From CAVQJU01 sp963754955 (GTDB lineage: Bacteria > Acidobacteriota > Vicinamibacteria > Vicinamibacterales > CAVVIG01), in NCBI GenBank assembly GCA_963754955.1, contig CAVWHY010000006.1, positions 124,001-188,000 on the forward strand: a stretch of DNA of 64,000 nucleotides. Direction: 5' to 3'. The translations under genes and the position numbers were made by a program. Shown in pieces: positions 18,001 through 27,358 of this stretch; positions within the stretch are counted from its first letter, which is position 1, and each line of letters begins with the position of its first letter. The notes under the pieces are model-generated. The model was not told the DNA's origin. It did no database searches and saw nothing but the letters and a program-made list of their open reading frames with translations.

Positions 18001-18916
18001 GGCGATCATCACGTGCGCCGTCACCGGCGCCATTCACACGCCGACCATGTCGCCGCACCTGCCGGTGACCGCAGACGAGATTGCCGCGAGCGCCGTCGGC
18101 GCGGCGCACGCGGGCGCGGCCATCGTGCACCTGCACGCACGCGATCCCCGCGACGGCCGGCCCACGCAGGATCCCGATCGGTTTCGCGCGTTTCTTCCGG
18201 CCATCGCCGCGGCCTCGGACGTCATCGTCAACCTCACGACCGGAGGGTCGCAGGCGATGAGCGTCGAGGAGCGGCTCCAGCCCGCGCTGCAGCTGCGGCC
18301 GGAAGTCGCGTCGCTCAACATGGGCACGATGAACTTCGGCTTGTACGAGATGCTGGCGCGCTACCGCGAATGGAAGTGGGACTGGGAGCCGAAGTACCTG
18401 GCGGGCAGCGAAGCCGGCTTCTTCAAGAACACCTTGAAGGACATCGCCGACATCCTGCGGTTGTGTGGCGGCCACGGCACCAGGTTCGAGCTCGAGTGCT
18501 ACGATATCGGCCATCTGTACACGGCCGCGCATTTCCTGGATCGCGGCCTGCTCACGCCGCCGCTGCTCGTCCAGTCCGTGTTCGGTATTCGCGGCGGGAT
18601 CGGCACGCATCCGGAGGACGTGGCCTATATGAAGCGGGTGGCCGATCGGTTGTTCGGCGGCGCGTACCAGTGGTCGGTCGTCGGGGCCGGCCGTCACCAG
18701 ATGTCGATTTGCCGGCAGGCGGCCGAGCTCGGTGGCCACGTGCGTGTCGGCCTCGAGGACAGTCTCTGGATCGACAAGGGCCGGCTCGCGTCGTCGAACG
18801 CCGAGCAGGTCACCAGGGTCAGGGCGATGCTCGACGAGATGGGTATCGACATCGCGACGCCCGAGGAAGCCCGCGAGATGCTGCGACTCAAGGGACGAGA
18901 GAATGTTGGATTCTGA
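17990..18916 (+). CDS. 3-keto-5-aminohexanoate cleavage enzyme family (BKACE, DUF849)
   Basis: A 308-residue TIM-barrel enzyme of the beta-keto acid cleavage family. These zinc enzymes exchange acetyl units between a beta-keto acid and acetyl-CoA. Visible marks are the zinc motif HLH (His47, His49 in VHLHARD), the NLTTGG loop, the ELECYDIGHL strand, GAGRHQ and Glu256 in VRVGLED. The start is a TTG that overlaps the lactonase gene. Individual BKACE members differ in substrate; coupling to a lactonase suggests a sugar-acid or cyclic substrate, but this is inference. Confidence 0.88.
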   Translation: MRRKAIITCAVTGAIHTPTMSPHLPVTADEIAASAVGAAHAGAAIVHLHARDPRDGRPTQDPDRFRAFLPAIAAASDVIVNLTTGGSQAMSVEERLQPALQLRPEVASLNMGTMNFGLYEMLARYREWKWDWEPKYLAGSEAGFFKNTLKDIADILRLCGGHGTRFELECYDIGHLYTAAHFLDRGLLTPPLLVQSVFGIRGGIGTHPEDVAYMKRVADRLFGGAYQWSVVGAGRHQMSICRQAAELGGHVRVGLEDSLWIDKGRLASSNAEQVTRVRAMLDEMGIDIATPEEAREMLRLKGRENVGF

Positions 18917-19043
18917 ATACGGACGATGCCACAGAGGCGCAGAGAGGCAGAGAATTCTTCTGTCCGGAAGAGTAGATCTCGTGTCCGTGGCCGTCTGATC
19001 GTGGAGGCTACATGATTCGAGATTCGTTGCTTGCAAGTGCTGT

Positions 19044-20273
19044 GTGCGTCGCTGTGGGTGCTGGGCATATGCGCAGACGGCTCGTCCGGTGCCGCGTCCG
19101 CCCGCGCAAGCGCAGGGCGCGCAGCCGGCGGGCGAAAGCGCCGCGCCCGACGGGTACCAGCCGGTTCCCCAGTGGCTCGGGCAGACGCGTGCGTCGGTGC
19201 CCGCGAAGACCGCGGCGTACGACGTGCAGACGGTCGTCGAGGGTGTAAACGCGGGATGGTTCCAGTTTCTCCCCGACGGCCGCATCCTGGTTGCGGAGAA
19301 GAACGGCCGCATCCGGATCGTCAGCAAGGACGGCAAGCTGTCGGGCCCGCTCGGCGGCATGCCGCCGAACATGTATGCGGCCGGACAAAGCCTGTACTCG
19401 GCGTCCCCGGACAGCCACTTCGCCACGAACCGGACGATCTACCTGGCGTACGCGGTCCTGCCGGAAGGTATCGACGCGGCGAAGCAGCGCACGCCCTCGC
19501 ACGTGCATATCGCGAGCGCGAAGATTTCGTCGGACGACACGCGTCTCGAAGACGTCAAGGACCTGCTGGACGCCGAGGGCACCGGCGGACGTGTGATTCA
19601 GGCGAAGGACGGCACGTTGCTCATCGCCACGACGGTCCCCGCCGGTCTCGGCATCAAGTCGGAGGACTGGATGCAGCCGCAGCAGACGGACAGCCTGATG
19701 GGCAAGGTGCTCCGCATCAACGCCGACGGCACGATTCCCAAAGACAATCCCTTCGTCGGAAAAGCCGGCGCGCGCGGCGAAATCTACGCGCTCGGGTTCC
19801 GCGACCCGCAGGGCCTGGCCATTCATCCGAAGACCGGGGCACTCTGGACAAGCGAGCACGGTCCGCGCGGCGGCGATGAGATCAACGCGGTCGCCAAAGG
19901 CAGGAACTACGGCTTCCCCGTGATCGGCTACGGGCGCGACTACACCGGCAAGCCGATCAACGGCGACAAGACGGTCCAGGCGGGAATGGAGCAGCCGGTG
20001 TATTTCTGGACGCCGGACATTGCTCCTGCCGGCATCGCGTTCTACACCGGGAAGCTGTTCCCGGCGTGGCAGGGTGATCTGTTCGTGTCCACGCTGGCCG
20101 GCAAGGCTCTCGTGCGCCTCGCCCTCAAGGACGATCGCGTCGTCGGCGAGGAGCGCCTGCTGACCGAGCTCAATGCGAGAATCCGCGCCGTCAACGAAGG
20201 ACCCGACGGCGTGCTCTATGTGCTGACGGACGGCAACATGGGGAAGATCGTGAGGCTCGTGCCGAAGAAGTAG
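19044..20273 (+). CDS. PQQ-dependent sugar dehydrogenase (aldose dehydrogenase type), 5' end apparently scrambled
   Basis: A quinoprotein of the soluble glucose/aldose sugar dehydrogenase fold: GWFQFLPDGRILVAEKNGRI, GFRDPQGLAIHPKTG, WTSEHGPRGGDEIN and NYGFPVIGYGRDY are family blades and PQQ-site motifs. It would oxidise a sugar in the periplasm. The frame given starts at a GTG with no signal peptide. However, an ATG at 19012 has a perfect GGAGG four bases upstream, and skipping one base twice between 19012 and about 19070 gives a normal signal peptide (MIRDSLLQVLCASLWVLAYAQ). The gene therefore probably begins at 19012 and contains two inserted bases. It follows a CAGAG-repeat region at 18930-18960. 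Confidence 0.85.
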   Translation: MRRCGCWAYAQTARPVPRPPAQAQGAQPAGESAAPDGYQPVPQWLGQTRASVPAKTAAYDVQTVVEGVNAGWFQFLPDGRILVAEKNGRIRIVSKDGKLSGPLGGMPPNMYAAGQSLYSASPDSHFATNRTIYLAYAVLPEGIDAAKQRTPSHVHIASAKISSDDTRLEDVKDLLDAEGTGGRVIQAKDGTLLIATTVPAGLGIKSEDWMQPQQTDSLMGKVLRINADGTIPKDNPFVGKAGARGEIYALGFRDPQGLAIHPKTGALWTSEHGPRGGDEINAVAKGRNYGFPVIGYGRDYTGKPINGDKTVQAGMEQPVYFWTPDIAPAGIAFYTGKLFPAWQGDLFVSTLAGKALVRLALKDDRVVGEERLLTELNARIRAVNEGPDGVLYVLTDGNMGKIVRLVPKK

Positions 20274-20296
20274 GGATGTCTATCCGGCCGCGGAAC

Positions 20297-20926
20297 TTAC
20301 TTGATATGAACGAAGCCGCGGCGGAGGGCGATGTTCAGTGCAGTCGTCCGCTCGGTGACTTTCAACTTGGAGAAGATATTCTTGAGGTGCACCTGAACGG
20401 TCTCCTCGCTGATTTCGAGCGACGATGCGATCTCCTTGTTCCGTTTCCCTTCTGCCACCAGCTCCATCACCTGGATCTCCCGTGGCGTCAGCGTCGGTCC
20501 CGAGGCGCGCTCGTCGAGCCGCGCTTTGACGTCGGGACGAATCGGGCGCCGGCCCGCGTGCACCTCGCGGACGGATCGAATGAGATCGTCGGAGATCGTG
20601 TCCTTCAGCAGATACGTCGCCGCACCTGCCGTGAGCGCGCGGTGGATGTCCTCGTCGCCTTCATACATGGTCAGGACGATGACGCGCGCTTCGGGGGATT
20701 CCTGCCGGATGGCCACGATCGCCTCGAGGCCCGTCATGGTCGGCAGCTGAAGATCCATCAGCGTGATGTCGGGGCGTTCCCTCCGGAACACGGCGACGGC
20801 TTCTTCGCCCGTGCCGGCCGATCCCACGACTTCCATGTCCGGCTCGCGCGCGATGATGAGCGCGATCCCCTCACGGACGATGCGATGATCGTCGACGCAG
20901 AGGACACGGATGGGGGCGGCAGGCAT
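20297..20926 (-). CDS. NarL/FixJ-family response regulator
   Basis: A 209-residue response regulator. The receiver has the acidic pair in VDDH, phosphoacceptor Asp58 (ITLMDLQLPTMTG) and the Lys of YLLKD. The C-terminal LuxR helix-turn-helix reads LTPREIQVMELVAEGKRNKE followed by EETVQVHLKNIFSKL. I chose the ATG at 20926, one base after the kinase stop codon; a longer in-frame extension exists but overlaps the kinase. It is the cognate regulator of the upstream propeller kinase. It converges on the sugar dehydrogenase gene with 23 bp between. Confidence 0.92.
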   Translation of the reverse strand: MPAAPIRVLCVDDHRIVREGIALIIAREPDMEVVGSAGTGEEAVAVFRRERPDITLMDLQLPTMTGLEAIVAIRQESPEARVIVLTMYEGDEDIHRALTAGAATYLLKDTISDDLIRSVREVHAGRRPIRPDVKARLDERASGPTLTPREIQVMELVAEGKRNKEIASSLEISEETVQVHLKNIFSKLKVTERTTALNIALRRGFVHIK

Positions 20927-20927
20927 G

Positions 20928-23912
20928 TCAGTTGGCCGCACTCGGAATGACCGTCTCGACGACAGTGCCACAGCCGACGCCCGTGACGACGGTGAACCGG
21001 CCTCCTAATTCCTCAGCGCGTTCCCGCATGGTCATCAGCCCGTAGTGATTGCCCATTTCAGGCGTCTGGGTCCCGTACTCGAAGCCGCATCCGTTGTCGG
21101 ACACGCGCAGCACGACCGTGGTTTCGTCGAAACGCAGTTCGACGTTGATGCGTGTGGCTCGTGCGTGTCGAGCGGCGTTGGTAATCGCCTCCTGCCCGAT
21201 GCGCAGCAGCTGATTCTCGACTTTGGCTGGGCATTCGCGCGACGGCCCCGTTGCCGTGGCGGCGAAACGCACCGCGGCGCCCGATGCGGCCTGCTTGCCG
21301 AACTCGCGGAGCGCCGCGAGCAGATCGTGCGTCTCGAGCACCGGAGACCGCAGATCCCAGATCGATTGCCGCGCTTCGCGGATGTAGGCCTCGATATGAC
21401 GCCGGATCCGCACGAGCTCCTGCCGCGCGGCTGACACCGACTGGTCGAGCGTGCCGGCGATCGCATCGAACTGCAGTGCCACGCCCACGAGACTTTGGAG
21501 TAGCGTGTCATGGATCTCACGGCTGAGCCGCGCGCGCTCCGCGAGCACGAGCGAGAATTCGCGACGAACGCGGTGGACGCGAACGCGCCACGCGAGGCCC
21601 ACCGCGGTCGCCATCATCGCCAACGATGCGCCGTAGAACCAGTAGGACTGGTAGAAGGCCGGCAGGATCGCGAAGTCCCACTCCGTTGTAGAAGTGCTCA
21701 ACGCGCCGTCGTCGCTCTTGGCCTCGACGCGGAAGCGATAGCGGCCCGGTGACAGGTTCGTGTAGAACGCCTGGCGGCGGGCGCCCGCGTCGACCCAGTC
21801 GGTATCGAATCCGTCGAGCCGATAGCGGAACCGGATCCTGTTGGATGCGGTGAGCACCATCGCCGTGTAACTGATCTGCAGGCGGCGTGTGCCCGCCTGC
21901 AGCGCAACTTGAGATGTCGGCATCAGCCGCTGCTCGTTGGCGACGATGGCCTCAATCCGGACAGGAGCGTTCGTCGAGGCGTCGAGGTGGTCCAGAGCCC
22001 TGGGATCGACCTCGGTGAGGCCGCCGCCTCTGACGAACCACAGGCGCCCGTCTTGACCACGCGTGGAGCGGATGTTGCCGAGCGCCGCGCCGGCCAACCC
22101 GTCCAGGGTGTCGTACAGCTTGTATCGCAGCCGATGCGAACGGTCGGCGGCTGCCTCCCGGATCTCCTGCCGGCTCACTCGAATGAGCCCGCGATCGACG
22201 CTCAACCAGAGGTACCCGTCGTTGTCGTCGACGACCGACCAGACTCGGTTGGCGGGCAGGCCGCTTTGTTCGTCGATCGTGATCGCGTGTCCGGCCGCGA
22301 ACCGGGTCACGCCGCCGGTGCCGGAGATCCAGATCGAGTGATCTCGATCTTCGAAGAAGTCGGTGACCGTGGCGTGGGTGCCGCGCGGCAGACCCTCCGC
22401 AGCTCCCAGCATGTGGAATCGGCCGTCAGGTTCGACGACGCCGATTTCCCCCTGGTCGAAGGCAAGCCACAGCCGCTTCGCGCTGTCGCTCTCGGCGGCC
22501 GCAACCCGGTTCACCCTGTATCCCGGAGGAATCGCGAGCGGCTTCACCGTGCCGTTCTGATAGCGATACAGCCAGTCGTTGTAGCCGAGCCACACGCCGC
22601 CTCCGGCGGCCGACGTGATCACGGTGGTCGGTGTTGTGGGTCCAGGCGAGACGGGACCGTGCAACACGCCCTGCGTCAGATACCACACGCCGCTGTTGGT
22701 GCCGATCCATAACGTGCCGTCGGGTTCAGTGTGGAGCGCGCGCACACCGGGGCCACCGAGGGCGCTTCGCGCGGTTCGCTCCTGCCCTGGCATCGTCGCG
22801 AGTTTCACCACGCCGCCTGTCGTGCCCGCCAGGGCGCCGCCGGCCTCGGACGGCACGACGTCCACGACGAAGCCCACATCCTCCACGGGCAGCAGCGCGC
22901 GCTCGGTCAGCCGGTGCAGCCCGCCGGTCGTGCCCACCCAGATGTTGCCGGCGCGGTCCTCGAGCAACGACTGCACCGAATCGCTGGACAGCCCGGTTCT
23001 GAGCGCCGCCCGCTCGATGCTCGGCGCTGTGCCCGCCTTGACGCGCACGCGCCACAACCCGTCACCGAGCGTTGCAACCCACAGGTTCCCCTGGCGGTCG
23101 TGGCTCAGACGGTACCCGCTCGACTCGAACGCGTGTCGGGGCGGGTTCAGCTCTCCGAGGCGGCGGAATCCGGCCGTGGTGTCCGTCGTCCACATGTTGC
23201 CGGCCGCGTCCTCGTCAATGCCCCAGGTCGCACCCGCCGCCATCCGCTGAAACGTCCCGGTCTGCTCGTCATGGCGGAAAACGCCGCCCAGCCCGGAGGT
23301 TCCGATCCACAGTTCGCCGTTCCTGCTGACAAAAAGATGAAGCACCCTCGGCTCGCGGCTGTTCCACCACACCTCTGATCGTTCCCACTGCTGGCCGTGA
23401 AGCCTGAAGAGCTGACCGTCGCTGACCGCCCACACGGTGCCGCGTCCGTCCTCGATGAGATCAGTCACCGAGGGCAAGTCGCCGCGGGGCTGCTCTTCAG
23501 CGTGGAGGCGACCGGCGCGGATGTGCCGGACGCCGCCTTTGGTGAAGCCCACCCAGAAGGTGCCATCGCGCGCGACCCAGAGTGCCGAAGCGGACGATTT
23601 GGGCAGCGGCGCATCGCCGATGCTGTCCCAGGCCGTAAACCGGACACCGTCGAACCTCAGCAGGCCCGCGTCGGTCGCAATCCAGATGTAGCCGTCGTGG
23701 TCCTGGCCAATGGAGTACACGGCGCCAAGCGGGACGCCGTCGCCCTCGGTCCAGGAGGTCAACGAATAACCACCCAGCAGATTATCCGTATGGCCGGAAT
23801 CGGCCGAAGGGAAGGCCCCGATCAGTATTGAAAAGACGACTGCGACGACAGCTCGCGTCGACACCTGTGTATGTCGCCTATCTGGTGCGGATGCCCGCCC
23901 GGGCGCATTCAT
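20928..23912 (-). CDS. Hybrid sensor: two-component-regulator propeller, Y_Y_Y domain and NarX-type histidine kinase
   Basis: A 994-residue membrane sensor. A signal/anchor segment (about 20-40) leads into two seven-bladed propellers made of Reg_prop repeats (about 50-660; repeated pattern DGxxWIGTxxGL). A Y_Y_Y domain follows (about 690-755: FRYRLDGFDTDW and SPGRYRFRVEA), then one membrane helix (about 765-785), a HisKA_3 helix with His801 (SREIHDTLLQSLVG), and an HATPase domain (EAITNAARHA, DNGCGFE). This design resembles Bacteroidetes one-component sensors of glycan breakdown products, but here the regulator is separate and adjacent. The ligand probably binds in the periplasmic propellers. 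Confidence 0.93.
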   Translation of the reverse strand: MNAPGRASAPDRRHTQVSTRAVVAVVFSILIGAFPSADSGHTDNLLGGYSLTSWTEGDGVPLGAVYSIGQDHDGYIWIATDAGLLRFDGVRFTAWDSIGDAPLPKSSASALWVARDGTFWVGFTKGGVRHIRAGRLHAEEQPRGDLPSVTDLIEDGRGTVWAVSDGQLFRLHGQQWERSEVWWNSREPRVLHLFVSRNGELWIGTSGLGGVFRHDEQTGTFQRMAAGATWGIDEDAAGNMWTTDTTAGFRRLGELNPPRHAFESSGYRLSHDRQGNLWVATLGDGLWRVRVKAGTAPSIERAALRTGLSSDSVQSLLEDRAGNIWVGTTGGLHRLTERALLPVEDVGFVVDVVPSEAGGALAGTTGGVVKLATMPGQERTARSALGGPGVRALHTEPDGTLWIGTNSGVWYLTQGVLHGPVSPGPTTPTTVITSAAGGGVWLGYNDWLYRYQNGTVKPLAIPPGYRVNRVAAAESDSAKRLWLAFDQGEIGVVEPDGRFHMLGAAEGLPRGTHATVTDFFEDRDHSIWISGTGGVTRFAAGHAITIDEQSGLPANRVWSVVDDNDGYLWLSVDRGLIRVSRQEIREAAADRSHRLRYKLYDTLDGLAGAALGNIRSTRGQDGRLWFVRGGGLTEVDPRALDHLDASTNAPVRIEAIVANEQRLMPTSQVALQAGTRRLQISYTAMVLTASNRIRFRYRLDGFDTDWVDAGARRQAFYTNLSPGRYRFRVEAKSDDGALSTSTTEWDFAILPAFYQSYWFYGASLAMMATAVGLAWRVRVHRVRREFSLVLAERARLSREIHDTLLQSLVGVALQFDAIAGTLDQSVSAARQELVRIRRHIEAYIREARQSIWDLRSPVLETHDLLAALREFGKQAASGAAVRFAATATGPSRECPAKVENQLLRIGQEAITNAARHARATRINVELRFDETTVVLRVSDNGCGFEYGTQTPEMGNHYGLMTMRERAEELGGRFTVVTGVGCGTVVETVIPSAAN

Positions 23913-23983
23913 CGGCCATGGTCAGAAGAAATCGTGGTGGATTATTACCCGCGATCAGACCAGGGACGACAGCATTTTGCGCG

Positions 23984-24406
23984 TCATCTCGTGACGTCCC
24001 GCACCCGAATGTCCGACAGGCGGTTCAGGTCGAGTTCCGTCGGCCCGGCGGGAAAGCCGTTGACCTGAAAGACATACGCGAGGATGTCCAGGTACGTCTC
24101 GTCGGTCAGCGCGGACGGATCGTCGGCCGGCATCGTCGCCTTGACGTAGTCGAAGAGGCGGCGCCCGCTCCACCCGTCGATGAAGCGGATGAAGGGTTCT
24201 CCGCGAAGGGGCGGAGCGCCCGCGTCGCCCGCGAGCGTTCCACTCAGATCTTCAAGGTGACAGGGCGCGCAAGAGACGGCGTAGCGGGTTCCACCGCGGC
24301 GGGCCTGGTTCGCCGAATAGACGCCGTCTCGAAGTGTTTTGCCTTGTCCCCACGTGACCCCGGCGGCCGCCATCGCAAGCGCGAAGACGGCAACTCGACG
24401 CCACAC
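23984..24406 (-). CDS. Small secreted cytochrome c (cassette A)
   Basis: A 140-residue exported monohaem cytochrome c. It has a signal peptide (about 1-21), the haem-binding CAPCH (Cys46-His50), and a likely axial Met in KATMPADD. The fold fits a class I c-type cytochrome. The GTG start directly follows the ankyrin stop codon (TAAGTG), so translation is coupled. It is the last gene of the DUF1592-DUF1552-ankyrin-cytochrome unit, and would accept or pass electrons for the large cytochrome; this role is inferred from context. Confidence 0.85.
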   Translation of the reverse strand: MWRRVAVFALAMAAAGVTWGQGKTLRDGVYSANQARRGGTRYAVSCAPCHLEDLSGTLAGDAGAPPLRGEPFIRFIDGWSGRRLFDYVKATMPADDPSALTDETYLDILAYVFQVNGFPAGPTELDLNRLSDIRVRDVTR

Positions 24407-25996
24407 TTACGGTGCGCTCTCCACCGCTGCCGAGGTGGCGGCCGGGGCTATCGAGAGGCCGCGCGTCTTCATCAGGCCCTCCAGCAGGGCGGCCGTGTCC
24501 GGGTGGGGATCGTTGAGGGCGCCGTCGACATTCGCCAGCCCGCGGAGGGCCTCGTCGCGCGGCGTGCGTCCCTGACCGTTCCTGGCGTCAACCCTGGCGC
24601 CCCGATCCACCAGGAACCGAACGATGCCGTTCGCACCGAGCATCGCCGCGGCGTGGAGCGAGGTCTGCCCCGCGTCGTTGGCCGCGTTGACGTCGGCGCC
24701 GCGGTCGAGCAAAAGGGCGATGGCGGCCATCGCGTTCTTCTCTTCCTCCGGGCTCACGTGCAGGTCCGCACCGTACTTCCGGCCCAACCCGCCGACGAGG
24801 GCCATCAGCGGGGTAACGCGGCCGCGCGTGGTGATCGACGCGTCGGCGCCGTGGTCGAGGAGCACGCGCATCACGGCCGTGTCGGCATTTTTTGCGGCCC
24901 GAATGAACGGCGTGGTCCCGGCCGCCACGACCCCTCCAAACGTATTTTGAGCGCCGACCGCATCGCCCTTCCATCCAGGAGGCGTTGCCTTGAGCTGCGG
25001 GTTGGGATTGGCACCGCGCTCGAGCAGCCGTGTGATCACATCGATGCTGTCGAGCGTGCCGGAGGGTGCGGGTGCCGGACGATTCTGAATCCAGTCCAGC
25101 GAGTGCATGTCGACCGACACATAGAGCGGCGTCCTGCCGGCGGCGTCGGCGGCATTGATGTCCGCGCCCTTTTCCACCAGCGCCGCCGCGACGTCGTAAT
25201 GCCCGTTCCTGATCGCCAGGATCATCGGCGTGATGCCGTCCGGGTCGCCCAGGTTCAGATCGGCCCCGGCGTCGGCGAGCGCTCGTACGGCGTCCAGGGC
25301 GCCCTGCCGCGCCGCGAACAGCAGCGGCGTCAGACCCTGCTTGGGGAACGTGGTCAGCAGAGTCTGAAGCGCCAGGCCGTTCTTGTCCGTCCGAAAGTCC
25401 GCAATATCCCTCTTCGGGGGGCCGAGGAGCTTCGAGCGCGCGTTCAGCGCGGCGCCGGCATGGATCAGCGCCTGCACGACGGCCGCATGATTTTCGGCCG
25501 CCGCCCACATCAGGGCCGTCTGACCGTACCAGCTCTCCGCCGCGTTGACGTCCGCTCCGTGGGCCAGGAGCACCTGAACGGCGTCGACCTGTCCCGTCCT
25601 GGACGCGACCATCAGCGCCGTCTCGCCTTCCGGTCCGGCTGAGCGGGGGTCCGCACCGGCCGCGATCAACGCCTTGACGACCGCGGCGTCTCCGGTGGCT
25701 GCCGCGAGCAACAACGGCGTCACGCCGTATCGATTGGTGGCGTTGGCGTTCGCGCCGGCGCGAATGAGCCGCCCGACCAGGTCCGCATCGTCGCTGCGCA
25801 CGGCCCAGTGCAGGGCCGTCGTGCCGTCCGTTTCGGCCGCGTTCACGTCCACTTTCTGGGCGAGGAGCGAATGTACGGCCGCCCGGTCGCCGTCCCGAAC
25901 GGCCGACACGATGCGCGAGTCGCTTCCGAGGGCAATCCCGCTGGACACCAGCCAGAGCGCCGCGACGCCCCCTGCAATTGATCGCTTGTCGATCAC
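24407..25996 (-). CDS. Secreted ankyrin-repeat protein (cassette A)
   Basis: A 529-residue protein with a signal peptide (about 1-25) followed by about ten ankyrin repeats with the usual GxTALHWAxxxxxxxxxxxLLxxGAD pattern (for example GTTALHWAVRSDD and GQTSLHAAAMLGANG). A longer loop interrupts the repeats around 300-390. Ankyrins mediate protein binding; export to the periplasm is less usual than a cytoplasmic place. GTG start, AGGAG seven bases upstream. It lies between the DUF1552 and cytochrome genes with minimal spacing, so it belongs to the same transcript. The partner is likely one of the cassette proteins. Confidence 0.88.
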   Translation of the reverse strand: MIDKRSIAGGVAALWLVSSGIALGSDSRIVSAVRDGDRAAVHSLLAQKVDVNAAETDGTTALHWAVRSDDADLVGRLIRAGANANATNRYGVTPLLLAAATGDAAVVKALIAAGADPRSAGPEGETALMVASRTGQVDAVQVLLAHGADVNAAESWYGQTALMWAAAENHAAVVQALIHAGAALNARSKLLGPPKRDIADFRTDKNGLALQTLLTTFPKQGLTPLLFAARQGALDAVRALADAGADLNLGDPDGITPMILAIRNGHYDVAAALVEKGADINAADAAGRTPLYVSVDMHSLDWIQNRPAPAPSGTLDSIDVITRLLERGANPNPQLKATPPGWKGDAVGAQNTFGGVVAAGTTPFIRAAKNADTAVMRVLLDHGADASITTRGRVTPLMALVGGLGRKYGADLHVSPEEEKNAMAAIALLLDRGADVNAANDAGQTSLHAAAMLGANGIVRFLVDRGARVDARNGQGRTPRDEALRGLANVDGALNDPHPDTAALLEGLMKTRGLSIAPAATSAAVESAP

Positions 25997-26018
25997 GTGA
26001 GTGCTCCTTGAACCGAGA

Positions 26019-27344
26019 CTACAGATCCACGCGGCCGTTGCTGTACCCCATGTGGTCCCGGGCGATATCGAACTTGCCGGCGAGGCTCAAGAGCAGGTTG
26101 CCGCTCGGGTCGTGGGCGCGCGCCTTGATGTGGCGGCCCCCGCGAATCGTTCCCGCGCCGCTCCCGGCGACCAGGTACGGCAGCGATACGTGGCTGTGCA
26201 CGTTCGCGTTCCCCATGCCGCTTCCATACAGGATGACGGAGTGATCCAGGACGGAACCGTCGCCGTCAGGAGTCGCCTTCAGCCTGTCCAGGAACTTGCC
26301 CAGCAGGCTGACGTGATACGCATTGATCTTGGCGAAGCGCGCGATCTTGTCGGGCTTGTTCTGGTGGTGCGACAGCCCGTGATGCGGCTCGTCCACACCG
26401 ACCTGTGGGTAGGTGCGGTTGTGCAGGTCGCGCGCCATCATGAAGGTGAACACGCGTGTGATGTCTGCCTGGTACGCCACCGCCAGCAGGTCGAACATGA
26501 GGGCGACGTGCTCCTCGAAGGCGTCCGGGATCCCTATCGGTGCGGAGGGAACGGACAGGTCGGCCCCGGTGTCCCGTTCCGACCGCTGGATTCGGCGTTC
26601 GATTTCGCGCAGATCCTCCAGATACTCGCTCAAACGCGACCGGTCCCGCGCGCCGAGCCCCTTCTGAAGGTGCGTCGCCGATTCCGACACGGAATCGAGG
26701 ATGCTCCGACGCGTACGCATGCGCTCCAGACGCTGTTCGAGCGTGCCGGTCCCGCCGAAGAGACGTTCGAACACGACTCTCGGATTGATCTCCATGGGCA
26801 GCGGCGCCGTGGGACCGGCCCATGCGATCGTGTTCATGTACGTGCAGCTGTATCCGACATCACACGCGCCGACGAAACCCGTGAAGTCTTCCGTCGCGAG
26901 CTCGAGCGAAGGGAGCGGCGTGTCCTGACCGATGGACTTCGCGATGATCTGATCGAGAGTTGTTTCGTTCCGGACGTCCACGCCTTCGGTCTTCTTGGGC
27001 GAAATGCCCGTCAGCCACATGGCAGGCGCGGTGGCGTGGCCGCCCGCCGCCGGATCCTTCGGACCGTCCAGTCCGCTGACCACGCAGAGATGATCGCGAA
27101 GGGGCTCGAGAGGCTTGAGAATGGCCGGGAAGTCAAAGCCCGCACCCTCACCGCCTGGCGTCCATTGATCGAGGATCTTGCCGTGCGGTACGTAAACCGC
27201 GCCAAAGCGGCGCACGGGATTCGCGGCCGTCCGGGCCGTGGCCGTCAGGGCCGGTACCATGGCCTCGAGCAACGGCAGCGCCATGGTGACGCCCATGCCG
27301 CGAAGGAACGTGCGGCGGGGCAGCGACATCTTGGTGACAAACAT
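26019..27344 (-). CDS. DUF1552 (HxxSHH) Tat-exported protein (cassette A)
   Basis: A 441-residue protein of unknown activity. The N-terminus carries a twin-arginine export motif (LPRRTFLRG) and a hydrophobic stretch, so it is exported folded. The family-naming HxxSHH motif is at His322-His327 (HHGLSHH). Further conserved points are FERLFGG (about 183) and DGDGSVLDHSVILYGSGMGN. The fold is related to sulfatase/phosphatase-like DUF1501 proteins, so a metal-dependent hydrolase is possible but unproven. The ATG at 27344 has GGAG upstream; a longer frame overlaps the cytochrome gene and is rejected. Companion copies lie at 35564 and 47146. Confidence 0.9.
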   Translation of the reverse strand: MFVTKMSLPRRTFLRGMGVTMALPLLEAMVPALTATARTAANPVRRFGAVYVPHGKILDQWTPGGEGAGFDFPAILKPLEPLRDHLCVVSGLDGPKDPAAGGHATAPAMWLTGISPKKTEGVDVRNETTLDQIIAKSIGQDTPLPSLELATEDFTGFVGACDVGYSCTYMNTIAWAGPTAPLPMEINPRVVFERLFGGTGTLEQRLERMRTRRSILDSVSESATHLQKGLGARDRSRLSEYLEDLREIERRIQRSERDTGADLSVPSAPIGIPDAFEEHVALMFDLLAVAYQADITRVFTFMMARDLHNRTYPQVGVDEPHHGLSHHQNKPDKIARFAKINAYHVSLLGKFLDRLKATPDGDGSVLDHSVILYGSGMGNANVHSHVSLPYLVAGSGAGTIRGGRHIKARAHDPSGNLLLSLAGKFDIARDHMGYSNGRVDL

Positions 27345-27358
27345 AGGGGCTCCAAGTT

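Noticed and set aside
23828..25642. 600-residue plus-strand frame over the ankyrin gene of cassette A
   Set aside because: Antisense to ankyrin repeats with complete domains; no recognisable domain or start signal.
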